From Actinoplanes aureus (lineage in GTDB: Bacteria; Actinomycetota; Actinomycetes; Mycobacteriales; Micromonosporaceae): a DNA stretch of 64,000 nt. The notes beneath the pieces were generated by a model that was given only the letters and a program-made list of their open reading frames with translations, did not search any database and was not told the DNA's origin. Positions 25,002 to 33,348 of this stretch are shown one piece after another. A program made the position numbers and the translations under genes. Each line of letters begins with the position of its first letter. Positions within the stretch are counted from its first letter, which is position 1. The stretch is from NCBI RefSeq assembly GCF_015704865.1, contig NZ_JADQTO010000035.1:1-64000 (forward strand). Direction: 5' to 3'.

Positions 25002-26099
25002 ATGGCCGAGTTGTACGTCGACGTGCCGGGCCTCACCCGGCTGTACAACCAGCTGGTGCGCGCGAGCGGAGATGCAACCGACGCACTCGACTACGTGCAC
25101 AAGCACTGCGATCTGCGGATTCTCGACCAGGGCTTCATCATGCTGATGATCGGTCCCCACGGCGAGGCCTACCGAAGCCTCACCACAGCGCTGGAAAGGC
25201 TACAGACGCTGACGCAGGGCGCCGGTACGCAGATCAACCGGGCGCAGGTCGAATACAGCAGAACCGATCACCAGTCCGCGAAACAACTGGACGCCGCCTA
25301 CCCGGGCGCGAAGGATCCTGCCGCTGCCGCGAGCGCGTTCACGTCACACCGACCGGACCTGATGCCGGACGACAGGGCGGCGTTCACCGACGTCGCCGAG
25401 GCGACCCGAGCCCTGCAGAACCCCCAATACGCCGTCGGTATCGAGATGTGGGACATCAACCCGCTCGCCGACCTGGTCAGCCCGGCGGCGTGGCTGCGGC
25501 AGACGACCATCTGGGTCTTCGGCCACGATCCGCTGGAGGGCTGGGCGTCACAGTTCTCGGGCGACTGGAAGGCGTACGTGCACTGCGGCAACGCCATGGG
25601 CCGCGCAGGAGCGGCCTGCCGGCTGATCAGTGAGAACATCGCCGCCGCCGCCAGCGACATCCCTCAAGCCTGGCGGGGTAACGCCGCAGACGGTGCCCGC
25701 GAATGGCTGCTCGGCCTCGCGGTGGCGACCGCCGGTATCGCACAGGTCTGCAGCGACTACTACGACCTGTACCTGCAGGCCGCCGAAGCGATCAAGAAGC
25801 TGTACGACGTGGTAGCCGGCCTGATCACCGACCTGATCGACATGCTCATCATCATCAGCGGCGCGCTGGCGGCCGGTGCCGCCAGCATTGCCACCATCTT
25901 CGGCCCGATCGCCGGGTTCTCGATCGCCGCCTACTACGCCTGGCAGGCCTACGACCTCTACAAGCAGATCTCTCGGTTCTACGGTGCCGCCGAAGACACC
26001 CTCAAGCTGATCGGCGGCTCGATCGGCGCGCTCGACGCCACCCTGTCCATGAAGGCCATCCCCGACGTGCAGCCGTACCATCACCCCGCGCGATACTGA
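25002..26099 (+). CDS. WXG100/ESX-like protein, second module
   Basis: The predicted protein has 365 residues. The N-terminal helical region (1-105) ends in EYSRTDHQSAKQLDAAYP, the motif shared with the paralogue at 7618-8667. A central part contains NPLADLVSPAAWL. The W-x-G hairpin AWRGNAADGAREWL lies near residue 225. A strongly hydrophobic stretch (about 280-320, LIDMLIIISGALAAGAASIA) follows. By analogy with ESX substrates it may be exported and membrane-inserting. Its TGA stop overlaps the next ATG (TGATG), and a third gene overlaps the second, giving a tight three-gene operon. No C-terminal toxin domain was recognised. Confidence 0.65.
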   Translation: MAELYVDVPGLTRLYNQLVRASGDATDALDYVHKHCDLRILDQGFIMLMIGPHGEAYRSLTTALERLQTLTQGAGTQINRAQVEYSRTDHQSAKQLDAAYPGAKDPAAAASAFTSHRPDLMPDDRAAFTDVAEATRALQNPQYAVGIEMWDINPLADLVSPAAWLRQTTIWVFGHDPLEGWASQFSGDWKAYVHCGNAMGRAGAACRLISENIAAAASDIPQAWRGNAADGAREWLLGLAVATAGIAQVCSDYYDLYLQAAEAIKKLYDVVAGLITDLIDMLIIISGALAAGAASIATIFGPIAGFSIAAYYAWQAYDLYKQISRFYGAAEDTLKLIGGSIGALDATLSMKAIPDVQPYHHPARY

Positions 26100-26416
26100 T
26101 GCCGGACGATAGGAAGCCGATGAACGGTGGAATCGCCGACGAGCCCCTGGCACAGTCGCTGCTGCGCCACCTGGCCGCCACACGCGGCAAGCACGATCCG
26201 CTCGGGTCGCTCGCCCGGACCGTGGTGAACGGCGAAGCCACACTCGTCCAGGCCGTCCGCGACCCCTGGCATGGTGCCGGCCTCGCCGAAGCGGCCAGCG
26301 AAGGGCTGAAAGTCCAGGAATCTTTACCCAGCGAAGAACGCGAAGCGATCGAGAGCGGCGCTCAGCGTCTGCGCGATCGTCACGCGAACCCCGCCGACCC
26401 GGGGAAGTTGTCGTGA
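26099..26416 (+). CDS. Small partner protein, second WXG100-like module
   Basis: This 105-residue, helical, soluble protein is homologous to the small protein at 7341-7625 (shared LAQ-x-L, AR-x-V-x-G, EA-x-x-E-x and late ER-x-x-x-E positions). The ATG at 26099 overlaps the stop of the WXG100-like gene by one base. Its own TGA overlaps the next GTG (GTGA). Such strict coupling implies fixed stoichiometry with the WXG100-like protein. The function is unknown. Confidence 0.62.
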   Translation: MPDDRKPMNGGIADEPLAQSLLRHLAATRGKHDPLGSLARTVVNGEATLVQAVRDPWHGAGLAEAASEGLKVQESLPSEEREAIESGAQRLRDRHANPADPGKLS

Positions 26417-26697
26417 CCCTCGGGCGGCGATTGCGCCTCGCCATCATCCTGGGATTCTTCTCCGTGCTGCCGCTTGCGGCCGTCATCCTCGGCGCCGTCG
26501 CGTTCTGGGACAACTGGTCCGGCGCGAGGCAGGCCATGACCATCTTCCTGGCCGTCATGTTCACCATTTGCGTAGGCGTGAGCATCTCGATCGCCGCCGA
26601 CAAGCGGCTCGAAGGCGTCCCATGGCTGCGGATAGGCACGATCGGTCTGTTCATCGTGCTGGCCTGCGGCGTCGGCTGGGTCCGCGAGATGGTGTAA
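26413..26697 (+). CDS. Three-helix membrane protein, second WXG100-like module
   Basis: This 94-residue protein has three hydrophobic segments (about 10-31, 41-60 and 71-90) separated by short loops with basic residues. The GTG start overlaps the upstream stop as GTGA. It is the last gene of the module; the first module has a three-helix protein in the first position. Possible roles are a membrane anchor or a partner for the secreted component (inference). Confidence 0.6.
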   Translation: MTLGRRLRLAIILGFFSVLPLAAVILGAVAFWDNWSGARQAMTIFLAVMFTICVGVSISIAADKRLEGVPWLRIGTIGLFIVLACGVGWVREMV

Positions 26698-26879
26698 CCC
26701 CGACGCCCGGGTCGTTCGCCGGGCCCTCCACGCTCAGTTGATGCCCCTCGCCGAAGGTTCGTCCATCGGCCGTCCGTACCCCTTCTGCCGCTCGGCTGAG
26801 CGCTCGCCGCCGAACGCGATCGCCGAAAATGGCGTGCTACCAAGGACGCCCACGTCCGCACATGCCGCGATCACGAAAC

Positions 26880-27125
26880 CGGAGGTCGCGCTCGCCGGGC
26901 TGCGGCTATCCGGCTCGGAGGCCGAGATCGTGTTGTCGGTGACCCACAACGCCCTGGAGGTGGACTTCCTCGTCGGGTCGGTCCCGGACGCAGTGGCCGA
27001 GCTGCCGCGGGTGCGACGGTGGAGGCCGGGCCGCTGGACATCCCGGTCGGCGGGTGGCGGTGCTGGCCGACCCGTTTGGCAACAGGCTCAGCGTGCTGGA
27101 CCTGCCGAGGGCCGCTACGCCCCCG
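26880..27125 (+). pseudogene. VOC/glyoxalase-family gene relic
   Basis: Three reading frames in turn give the end of a vicinal-oxygen-chelate protein. EIVLSVTHNALEVDFLVGSV and PDAVAELPR lie in the first, AGATVEAGPLDIPVG in the second, and RVAVLADPFGNRLSVLDL in the third. The last motif (D-P-F-G-N-x-L) is the family's C-terminal metal-domain strand. At least two frameshifts are needed to join them, and the N-terminal domain is missing. Nothing else is recognised between 26698 and 26880. Confidence 0.65.
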
Positions 27126-27129
27126 GCGG

Positions 27130-27312
27130 TCAGGTGTCCGGCTCCTGGATCACGATGAGGTTGTCCGTGGTGAACGAGAACGGCCGATGGCAGGACGGGC
27201 AGCTCACCGCGCCCTCGGGCCGCCACCGCGGGACGACCATCGACAGGAGCGCGCCGCACTCACATGGCTGGACGACTTCCGCGAGCCCGAACTGCTCGCG
27301 CAGGTAGGTCAG
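27130..27312 (-). CDS. Small zinc-ribbon-like protein, start uncertain
   Basis: A 60-codon frame reads LTYLREQFGLAEVVQPCECG, then RWRPEGAVSCPSCHRPFSF and ends DNLIVIQEPDT. C-x-C-G and C-P-S-C form a likely four-cysteine zinc ribbon. Only CTG is available as an upstream start, since an in-frame TGA precedes it directly, so the 5' end may have been lost. Function is unknown. Confidence 0.45.
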   Translation of the reverse strand: MTYLREQFGLAEVVQPCECGALLSMVVPRWRPEGAVSCPSCHRPFSFTTDNLIVIQEPDT

Positions 27313-27406
27313 TCATGCCGATCTGCCAGGCGGGCAGAACGGCGCCCGGGCCATTCGGTATGTCAAGTCGCGCGCCTTCCTCAAGGCCGCTACGCTGCGA
27401 GTTAGA

Positions 27407-27435
27407 ACTGATGTGCGACTACTCGGGTTTGTGGG
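27407..27435 (+). repeat. Inverted match to the right end of the ISL3 element
   Basis: TGCGACTACTCGGGTTTGTGGG (27414-27435) reads, on the opposite strand, like the sequence at 30863-30886 that overlaps the ISL3 transposase stop codon. The common part is TGCGACTACTC, then G-x-TTT and GTGGG. It is either the distant left inverted repeat of that element or a solo end left by another copy. Confidence 0.5.
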
Positions 27436-27541
27436 CGTTGAGCAACTCACAGAGAGCTGTGACTGTGGATCTCCGTTGGCGAAGCTGAGCCCCGTTAGGT
27501 GGCGATGTCTATCTCGATAGCAGCGTCATCGGTTAAGCCGA

Positions 27542-27584
27542 GCCGCGGTAGTTGAAACGTGGTCTGGGTAGTTGGAACCGCGGC
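27542..27584. promoter_or_regulatory. Palindrome with internal direct repeats, possible operator
   Basis: GCCGCGGT and ACCGCGGC (8-bp inverted repeat) flank two direct copies of GGTAGTTG-x-AAC spaced 22 bases apart. It lies about 90 bases upstream of the hydrolase start at 27675, where a regulator could bind. No regulator gene is adjacent. Confidence 0.4.
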
Positions 27585-27674
27585 GGGGAGATGAACGGGC
27601 GGGGGCCACCATCGTCGCCGGCCCGACTGAAAATTGACTCGCCGCGTCAGCGGGATTGTCGATGTAATTCCTCC

Positions 27675-28433
27675 ATGCGTATCACCGCAGGAACCGTCGC
27701 CGACGGCATCCGTGAACAGCTCTTCACTGTCGGCGACATCCCTGGAGTGCTCTGGACGCCCGCCGAAGGCTCCGGTCCCCGTCCACTGGTCTTGATTGGG
27801 CACGGCGGCGGCCAGCACAAGAAGGGATGGGAGGTCGTCTCCCGAGCCTTCCCGTACGTCACCTCCTGCGGTTATGCGGTCGCCGCGATCGACGCGCCAG
27901 GTACTGGTGACAGGCCGGAGCATCCGGAGATCCGGCGACTCGTTGCGCTGCTCGACGAACGAAAGGCTGCGGGCGAGCCCTTCGGACCCGCGCTGCCCGC
28001 CCTCTACGAAACCGTGGCGGCAGAACTCATCCCCAACTGGCAGACCACCCTGGACGCGTTGCAGAAACTGGACTCCGTCGGCGACAGCCAGCCCGTCGGG
28101 TACTACGGCCTGTCCGCTGCCGGGGAGTCGGGCATCCGCCTTGTCGCGGCCGAACCCCGGATCACTGCTGCGGTCCTCGGCCTCATGGCATGCGACTGGC
28201 TCCTGGACACCGCAGCGCGGATCACGATCCCCGTCGAGTACCTGCTGCAGTGGGACGATGAAGGCAATCCGCGGGACTCAGTCATGAAGCTGTTCGACGC
28301 ACTCGGCTCCGCCGAGAAGACCTTGCACGCCAACCCCGGCGGCCACTTCCGGATCCCGCCTTTCGAAATCGACAGCTCGATCCGATTCTTCGCCAGGCAC
28401 CTGGGCAGCGCTGGCGTACCGAGCAGTTTCTGA
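27675..28433 (+). CDS. Alpha/beta-hydrolase (dienelactone-hydrolase-like)
   Basis: This 252-residue protein has the alpha/beta-hydrolase pattern: an oxyanion-type VLIGHGGGQHKKG near residue 39, the nucleophile elbow YYGLSAAGESG (Ser in G-L-S-A-A-G), the acid in LLQWDDEG and the catalytic His in NPGGHFRIP. It has no signal peptide, so it acts in the cytosol on an unknown ester or similar substrate. The ATG at 27675 is chosen because the conserved N-terminus starts there; the longer frame is not protein-like. It lies between the possible left end and the transposase of the ISL3 element, so it could be a passenger gene. The 150 bases after it hold nothing recognisable. Confidence 0.8.
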   Translation: MRITAGTVADGIREQLFTVGDIPGVLWTPAEGSGPRPLVLIGHGGGQHKKGWEVVSRAFPYVTSCGYAVAAIDAPGTGDRPEHPEIRRLVALLDERKAAGEPFGPALPALYETVAAELIPNWQTTLDALQKLDSVGDSQPVGYYGLSAAGESGIRLVAAEPRITAAVLGLMACDWLLDTAARITIPVEYLLQWDDEGNPRDSVMKLFDALGSAEKTLHANPGGHFRIPPFEIDSSIRFFARHLGSAGVPSSF

Positions 28434-28766
28434 CACCGCAGGAGCCCGCGCCGCCGCGCGGTCAGCCGCTACGTAATGCCCCTGCCCACGCCCGCCGCTA
28501 GCCCGGTCATACCTACGGCGCAGCGGTTGGGGCGAGACGCTGCCCACGAAGTGAGCCAGGTTGGCGCCCACTCGTTGATCAACTCGTGCGGCTTACCACA
28601 GCATTCAACCGGATCCTTCGCCTTACCGGAGCGACAGTGCAGTCGGCGGCGTTCACCGACCAGGGACTCGTGATTGCGCTGCGTCGGCGCAGGCGACGTC
28701 TGGTGTGCCCGTGCGGGGCATCGACGACGGCCCGCTACGACACGTCGCGGCGCCGGTGGCGGCACC

Positions 28767-29824
28767 CGTGGTTTGTTCGCGAGTTCCGGCACCAGATGTC
28801 GCCGAGTTTCGGCGCCAGCGGGATCTCACCGTTCTCGATGTTCGCGAGTATGGGCACCACCCTGGCCGGGCTAGCTAAGCCTGCCGTCGATAAGCGCTCC
28901 GATTACGCATCGTGACGGCCGCCGGAGATGGGCGCGTTACCTGCGGCAAATCAGTATGCTCGTCACCAGTTCGCTGTCAGCTTGGAATGATGAGCGCATG
29001 CCAAGATCGCGGACGAAAGCCCTGCTTACCGCTGTAACAGCAGCTGCCACCATCGCGGGATGCACGAACGGCCCGGCCCCGGGATCAAAACCGTCCGCGT
29101 CGCCCGACAATGAGGACCGACCGTCCCAGATGCCGTCGGCAGCTACCAGCACCACACCGTTGGTGCGCTTGGACCCGCCTCCCGTCGTCGTCGGTGAGCT
29201 GTCTCGAAGAGTGCTCACCCAGACGGATGGTCACCCCGCCGGCGAGACCACCCTGCGCCGCAGTGCACGTGCCGGACAGCAGTACGGGGTGCAGGCCGCC
29301 TGCACATCGGCGACCTCGGGTAAGACGCTGTCAGTCGAGGTACGCAGCGGCAGGCCCGGCGCTTCTGCTGAACGGGTTGCCACCGCTGAGATCCCCTGCG
29401 ACGGAACGGTGACGGTGAACGACTTGGGCACGCTGCCCGCCGAGCAGATCGTCGTCTACCTGCAAGGGGACCAGTCCGACATTCTCTCGGCCTACGCCAT
29501 CATCGCGCCGACGTCATCATTGCCGGCTGGAAAATAGGCGCCCGCAGAGGTACAAGATGACAGCAAGCTGAGCCACTCGCACGTGTGTGGTGGCCGACGG
29601 TGCTCCAACGCGCACTGTTCTCGGCGTGAGCGCGCATCCACTCGCCATCAGCGATCTCGTCGGACATCGGCAGAGAGTGACTGACTGACCAGACGCCGAC
29701 CGATCGCTGCTTCAGCCATGGTCAACAAGTGGCGCTCGTTCTCACGAACATTCGCGCGGAACCGACCAGCGAGGTGGCGCCGAAAGTGGCGAACATCTGG
29801 CTCCGGTTCTCGCGAACGTAATCA
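28767..29824 (+). mobile_element. Nested 1.06-kb element with multi-repeat inverted ends
   Basis: It interrupts the ISL3 transposase and is flanked by CACC on both sides (28763-28766 and 29825-29828), a probable 4-bp target duplication. Its ends are imperfect inverted repeats of about 90 bp. The left end reads GTTCGCGAGTTCCGGCACCA then TTTCGGCGCCA. The right end, on the other strand, reads GTTCGCGAGAACCGGAGCCA then TTTCGGCGCCA. Each end contains a second GTTCG-x-GAG motif about 43-45 bp further in, like transposase binding sites of IS21-, Tn7- or Tn552-type elements. No transposase is encoded; the only gene is a lipoprotein. It is therefore a non-autonomous element of unidentified family. Confidence 0.72.
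28998..29537 (+). CDS. Lipoprotein carried by the nested element
   Basis: This 179-residue protein has a lipoprotein signal peptide (MPRSRTKALLTAVTAAATIA then the lipobox I-A-G-C) and a Pro/Ser-rich linker (about 25-55). A beta-rich domain of about 120 residues follows, with two cysteines (AACTSAT and EIPCDGT) that may pair. The ATG at 28998 begins the signal peptide. No known domain is recognised. It is the only gene inside the 1.06-kb nested element and so is its cargo. About 290 bases between it and the right end contain no further gene. Confidence 0.65.
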   Translation: MPRSRTKALLTAVTAAATIAGCTNGPAPGSKPSASPDNEDRPSQMPSAATSTTPLVRLDPPPVVVGELSRRVLTQTDGHPAGETTLRRSARAGQQYGVQAACTSATSGKTLSVEVRSGRPGASAERVATAEIPCDGTVTVNDLGTLPAEQIVVYLQGDQSDILSAYAIIAPTSSLPAGK

Positions 29825-30993
29825 CACCTGGACTTCGCTGCCTGCCAGGTCTGGCTGGAGGCCGACATCCACCGCATCGACTGCCGTTCTTGCTTGCGGG
29901 TCCGCACGGAGCAGGTGCCGTGGGCGAGGCCGAACGCCCGGCACACCGCCGACTTCGAGAACGTCGCCGCGTGGCTGGCGCAGCGCATGGACAAAGCGAG
30001 CATCGCCCGGCTGCTGCGCTGCTCCTGGGAAGCGGTCGACGCGATCGTCACCCGGGTCGTGGCCGACCACATCGACGACGCCCGACTCGACCGGCTCTAC
30101 CGCATCGGCGTGGACGAGATCTCGTACAAGCGGGGCCGTAAGTTCCTGACCATCGTCGCCGACCACGACACGGGAAACGTCGTCTGGGTCGGCAAGGAAC
30201 GCTCCAAGGCCGCCTTCGAAGAGTTCTTCACCGCCCTCGGCCCCCATAGGGCCGCCGCGGTCGAAGCGATCAGCCTCGGCGGCAGCAGCGTCTACCTGCC
30301 GGTCACCCGCGAACAGATCCCACAAGCCCGGATCTGCCTCGACCCGTTCCACGTGATCAAGTGGACCAACGAAGTCGTCGAATCGGTCTACCGAGCCGAA
30401 GCACCCACCATGCCGTCTGGCCCCGGCATGCCCGAGCGCCGCGACTGGCGCCGCGCCCGCTTCGCCGTACGCGCCGGCCGAGAGAACCTCGACGACCAAC
30501 ATCGCCAGATCCTGAGCCTGCTCCGGCGTCACCGCTACCGGCTCTGGCGCACCTGGGAACTCAAAGAACAGCTACGCGATCTCTACAGAACGACCGATCC
30601 CGTCGACGCCCGCGCCTACCTCAAACGCTGGTGCACCGCCGCGAAACGCAGCCGGATCCCCGCCTTCCGCAACCTGGTACGCCGGATCGAGAAACACGCC
30701 GACGCCATCGTCGCCGCCGTCGAACTGGGCCTGTCCAACTCCCGCCTCGAAGGCATCAACGCCAAGATCCGGCTGGTTCAGCGCCGCGGCTACGGCTACC
30801 GCAACCTCGACGCCCTCACCGCAGCCATCTACCTCTGCCTCGGCGGAGTCACCCTCAACCTACCCACGGAAATCTGAGTAGTCGCACTGATGTTCGACGC
30901 CTGCCGCGAACGGGTCGCGTACGTGTACGCGCGGATGGGCCGCGTCGTCCCCGCGACCATGGCACAGCACCGACCCGGGGGAGCAACGCGTGG

Positions 30994-31782
30994 GTGACCG
31001 GCAGTCCTGGACCGGCGACGGACGCATCAACGGCGTCGCCGACACTCTCGCCGCCCTGCACCCGGTCAACCAGGCCGCTCAGCAGCGCGGCAACACCGCC
31101 TTGCTCGTCCATGCCGTCACGACAGGCGACCAGGCACAGGCCGGGCCGGACCCGGATCCTGCCCGCCGACCCCATGCTGCAGCCGCTCCTTCCCTGGCCC
31201 GGCGGCCTGCGACGCGGCGCCACCGTCACCGCCGTGGGTGCCACCAGCCTGCTCATGCTGCTGGCCGGCGCCATGCGTAACACCGGCAGCTGGGCCCGCG
31301 TCGTCGGGATGCCGGCGTTCGGGCTGCTCGCCGCCGGCCAGGACTACCGGGTGCCCCTCGACCGGCTCGCGCTGGTGCCCGACCCTGGCCCGGACTGGCC
31401 GCAGGTCGTCGGCACCCTGCTCGACGGCGTCGACCTGATCGTCGTCCGGCCACCCGCCGACGTCGGCGAGGGCCTGGCCCGGTCGCTGTCGTCCCGGGCC
31501 CGGCAGAACGGCTCCGTCCTGATCCCTGCCACCGCGTGGCCGGGAGCCGAACTCAGCCTCGAAGCCACCCGCCGCCGCTGGCACGGCCTCGGCCACGGCA
31601 GGGGCCGGCTTAAATACTGCGACCTGCAAGTCCGGTCCACCGGCCACGGCAAAGCCGTCCGGCCGCGCACCACCACACTCACGCTGCCACCCGCAGCCGG
31701 CACCCAACGGGCGGCTATCGCGCCGGCGCCGCCGCGCACGGTGACGCCGCCACCGATCCTTGATCGAAGAACATCCTTGTAG
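30994..31782 (+). CDS. ImuA-like (RecA-fold) mutasome protein, 5' end uncertain
   Basis: From about residue 54 (RTRILPADPMLQPLLPWPGGL) the protein resembles the actinobacterial ImuA-like group: LRRGATVTAVGATSLLMLLA in the Walker A place (without a canonical GKT), RLALVPDPGPDWPQVVGTLL, DGVDLIVVRPPADV, and a C-terminal RRRWHGLGHGRGRLKYCDLQ. These proteins normally precede imuB and dnaE2 and take part in mutagenic lesion bypass. Neither partner is here. The first 50 residues are low-complexity Ser/Thr/Pro in this frame, so the true N-terminus may be frameshifted or lost next to the ISL3 end. GTG at 30994 and ATG at 31174 are candidate starts. The DNA ligase gene follows by 49 bases. Confidence 0.6.
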   Translation: MTGSPGPATDASTASPTLSPPCTRSTRPLSSAATPPCSSMPSRQATRHRPGRTRILPADPMLQPLLPWPGGLRRGATVTAVGATSLLMLLAGAMRNTGSWARVVGMPAFGLLAAGQDYRVPLDRLALVPDPGPDWPQVVGTLLDGVDLIVVRPPADVGEGLARSLSSRARQNGSVLIPATAWPGAELSLEATRRRWHGLGHGRGRLKYCDLQVRSTGHGKAVRPRTTTLTLPPAAGTQRAAIAPAPPRTVTPPPILDRRTSL

Positions 31783-31831
31783 TTCACGACCGACTGGTGA
31801 CCTTGACTGATTGCTGGGGTAGGCAGGACAG

Positions 31832-33067
31832 ATGATCGACGTCCCACCCGAGCTGATCGCGCCGATGCTGGCCGCGCCCGGCGCGCTGCCCCACGGCGGT
31901 GGGTGGAGCTACGAGTTCAAGTACGACGGCGTCCGGGCCCTCACGTACCTGCACGACGGCCAGGTGCGGGCCTTGTCGCGCAACGGCAACGACATCACCA
32001 GCCACTACCCCGAACTCGTCGCCGTCGCCGACCTGCTGCCCGGCAGGAAGGCCGTCCTCGACGGCGAACTCGTCGCCCTCGAGGCCGGCGATCGGCCGTC
32101 GTTCGCCCGCCTGGCCGCGCGCATCCACGTCGCCCGCCCGTCGGCCACGCTGCTGCAGACGGTGCCGGTCGTCTACTACGTGTTCGACCTGCTGCACCTT
32201 GACGGCGTCTCGCTGCTCGACGAACCGTACGAGCGACGTCGTGAACGACTCCGGGCGCTGGACCTCAACCAGAGGGCGGTGCGCACCCCACCCGCCTTCG
32301 CCGACACCGACGGCGCCGCGGTCTTGCACGCTGCCGAACTTGCCGGCCTCGAAGGGGTGGTCGCGAAACGGCTCGGCTCGCCGTACCGGCCCGGCAAACG
32401 CTCCAGCGACTGGACCAAGGTGCCGCTGATCCGCACCCAGGAATGCCTGGTCATCGGCTGGAAGGCCGGCCAAGGGCGCCGCGCCGGGTCGATCGGGTCG
32501 CTGCTGCTCGGCGTCTACAACGACACCGACCAGCTGGTGTTCGCCGGCCACGTCGGCACCGGCTTCACCGACGTCATGCTGCGCCAACTCGGCGACCAAC
32601 TCACAGCGCTGCACCGGGCCACCCCACCGGTACCGGAGGTGCCACGCGAACACGCCCGCCACGCCCAGTGGGTGGAACCCGTGCTCGTCGGCGAAGTGCA
32701 ATTCCGCAACTGGACACCCGACCACCGGCTCCGGCATCCATCCTGGCGTGGGCTGCGCACCGACCGCAGCCCGCGATCGGTCCGCCGCCACGACGCACCC
32801 GCCGCACCCCCACAGCCCCCGCAACCGATGGCATGGCCCCGGGAAACCATCGAGGGAGCGCTGGAAACCCCGGACCGGCGATGGCGCGTCGAGGTCGTAC
32901 GCCGTGGCCGCGACCAGTTCTACCGGCTCATCAACGTGGCCACCGACAACACCGTGGACGGCCTGGCGATCACCACTTTGCAGCGGCTCCTCGCCGAGGC
33001 CGGCGTCGACATGGCCGATCTGACCGCCGGCGACACAGGCACCGCCCGAGCGGCAGGGGCCGCCTGA
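31832..33067 (+). CDS. ATP-dependent DNA ligase (LigC/LigD-ligase type) with extra C-terminal domain
   Basis: This 411-residue protein has nucleotidyltransferase motifs: I in YEFKYDGVRAL (Lys is adenylated), III in VVYYVFDLLHLDG, IV in GLEGVVAKRLGS and V in SSDWTKVPL. An OB-fold domain (about 200-300) includes GSLLLGVYNDTDQLVFAGHV. It seals nicks in double-stranded DNA. After a Pro-rich linker (about 310-332) comes an unusual domain of about 75 residues, ETIEGALETPDRRWRVEVVR to TTLQRLLAEAGVDMADLT. A decayed copy of that domain lies at 35930-36136. Its position after the ImuA-like gene suggests a DNA-repair pair. Confidence 0.85.
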   Translation: MIDVPPELIAPMLAAPGALPHGGGWSYEFKYDGVRALTYLHDGQVRALSRNGNDITSHYPELVAVADLLPGRKAVLDGELVALEAGDRPSFARLAARIHVARPSATLLQTVPVVYYVFDLLHLDGVSLLDEPYERRRERLRALDLNQRAVRTPPAFADTDGAAVLHAAELAGLEGVVAKRLGSPYRPGKRSSDWTKVPLIRTQECLVIGWKAGQGRRAGSIGSLLLGVYNDTDQLVFAGHVGTGFTDVMLRQLGDQLTALHRATPPVPEVPREHARHAQWVEPVLVGEVQFRNWTPDHRLRHPSWRGLRTDRSPRSVRRHDAPAAPPQPPQPMAWPRETIEGALETPDRRWRVEVVRRGRDQFYRLINVATDNTVDGLAITTLQRLLAEAGVDMADLTAGDTGTARAAGAA

Positions 33068-33348
33068 ACATCGCGCCCCGACCCGTACGGTCGGTACGGT
33101 CGCAGCCGTGCCGGCCGAAAGGCCGTCGCCCGCACTGTGGGCCGCGACTCCGCCCTCAGCCAACCTCGTCGCGGTCCTCACCACCGGATGACCAGCAAGT
33201 CCCGCTGACGATCGGGGCCACGTCACGAATGACGCGCGCATCCGCCGCGAGGAAGGTGGCTGGTCCCTTTCATGCCGGGATCGCTCACCGGGCCCCGCCG
33301 TAGTCATCGCGGTGAGGCAGCGGGCTGCGCCGCGACGACGTCGGTCGC

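Larger units (their letters stand above)
28586..30877 (+). pseudogene. ISL3-family transposase, split by an insertion
   Basis: The N-terminal part (28586-28765) reads VRLTTAFNRILRLTGATVQS and LVCPCGASTTARYDTSRRRW, ending WRH, with half of the zinc ribbon (C-P-C-G). The C-terminal part (29828-30877) resumes with LDFAACQVWLEADIHRIDCR and the second zinc pair C-R-S-C. It continues through the DDE domain (IGVDEISYKRGRKFLTIVAD; LDPFHVIKW; a late NSRLEGINAKIRLVQRRGYG with the glutamate). Joined, they give one continuous frame of 409 residues, the usual ISL3 length. The insertion lies between the two zinc-binding pairs, so no functional transposase is made from the C-terminal part alone. Confidence 0.88.
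28586..30893 (+). mobile_element. ISL3-family insertion sequence, interrupted
   Basis: The element encodes an ISL3 transposase in two pieces separated by a nested insertion (28767-29824). The right end lies around 30863-30893. A left terminal repeat was not found near the transposase start; the only matching inverted sequence is at 27407-27435, on the far side of the hydrolase gene. If that is the true left end, the element carries a passenger gene and spans about 3.5 kb including the nested insert. Confidence 0.7.
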
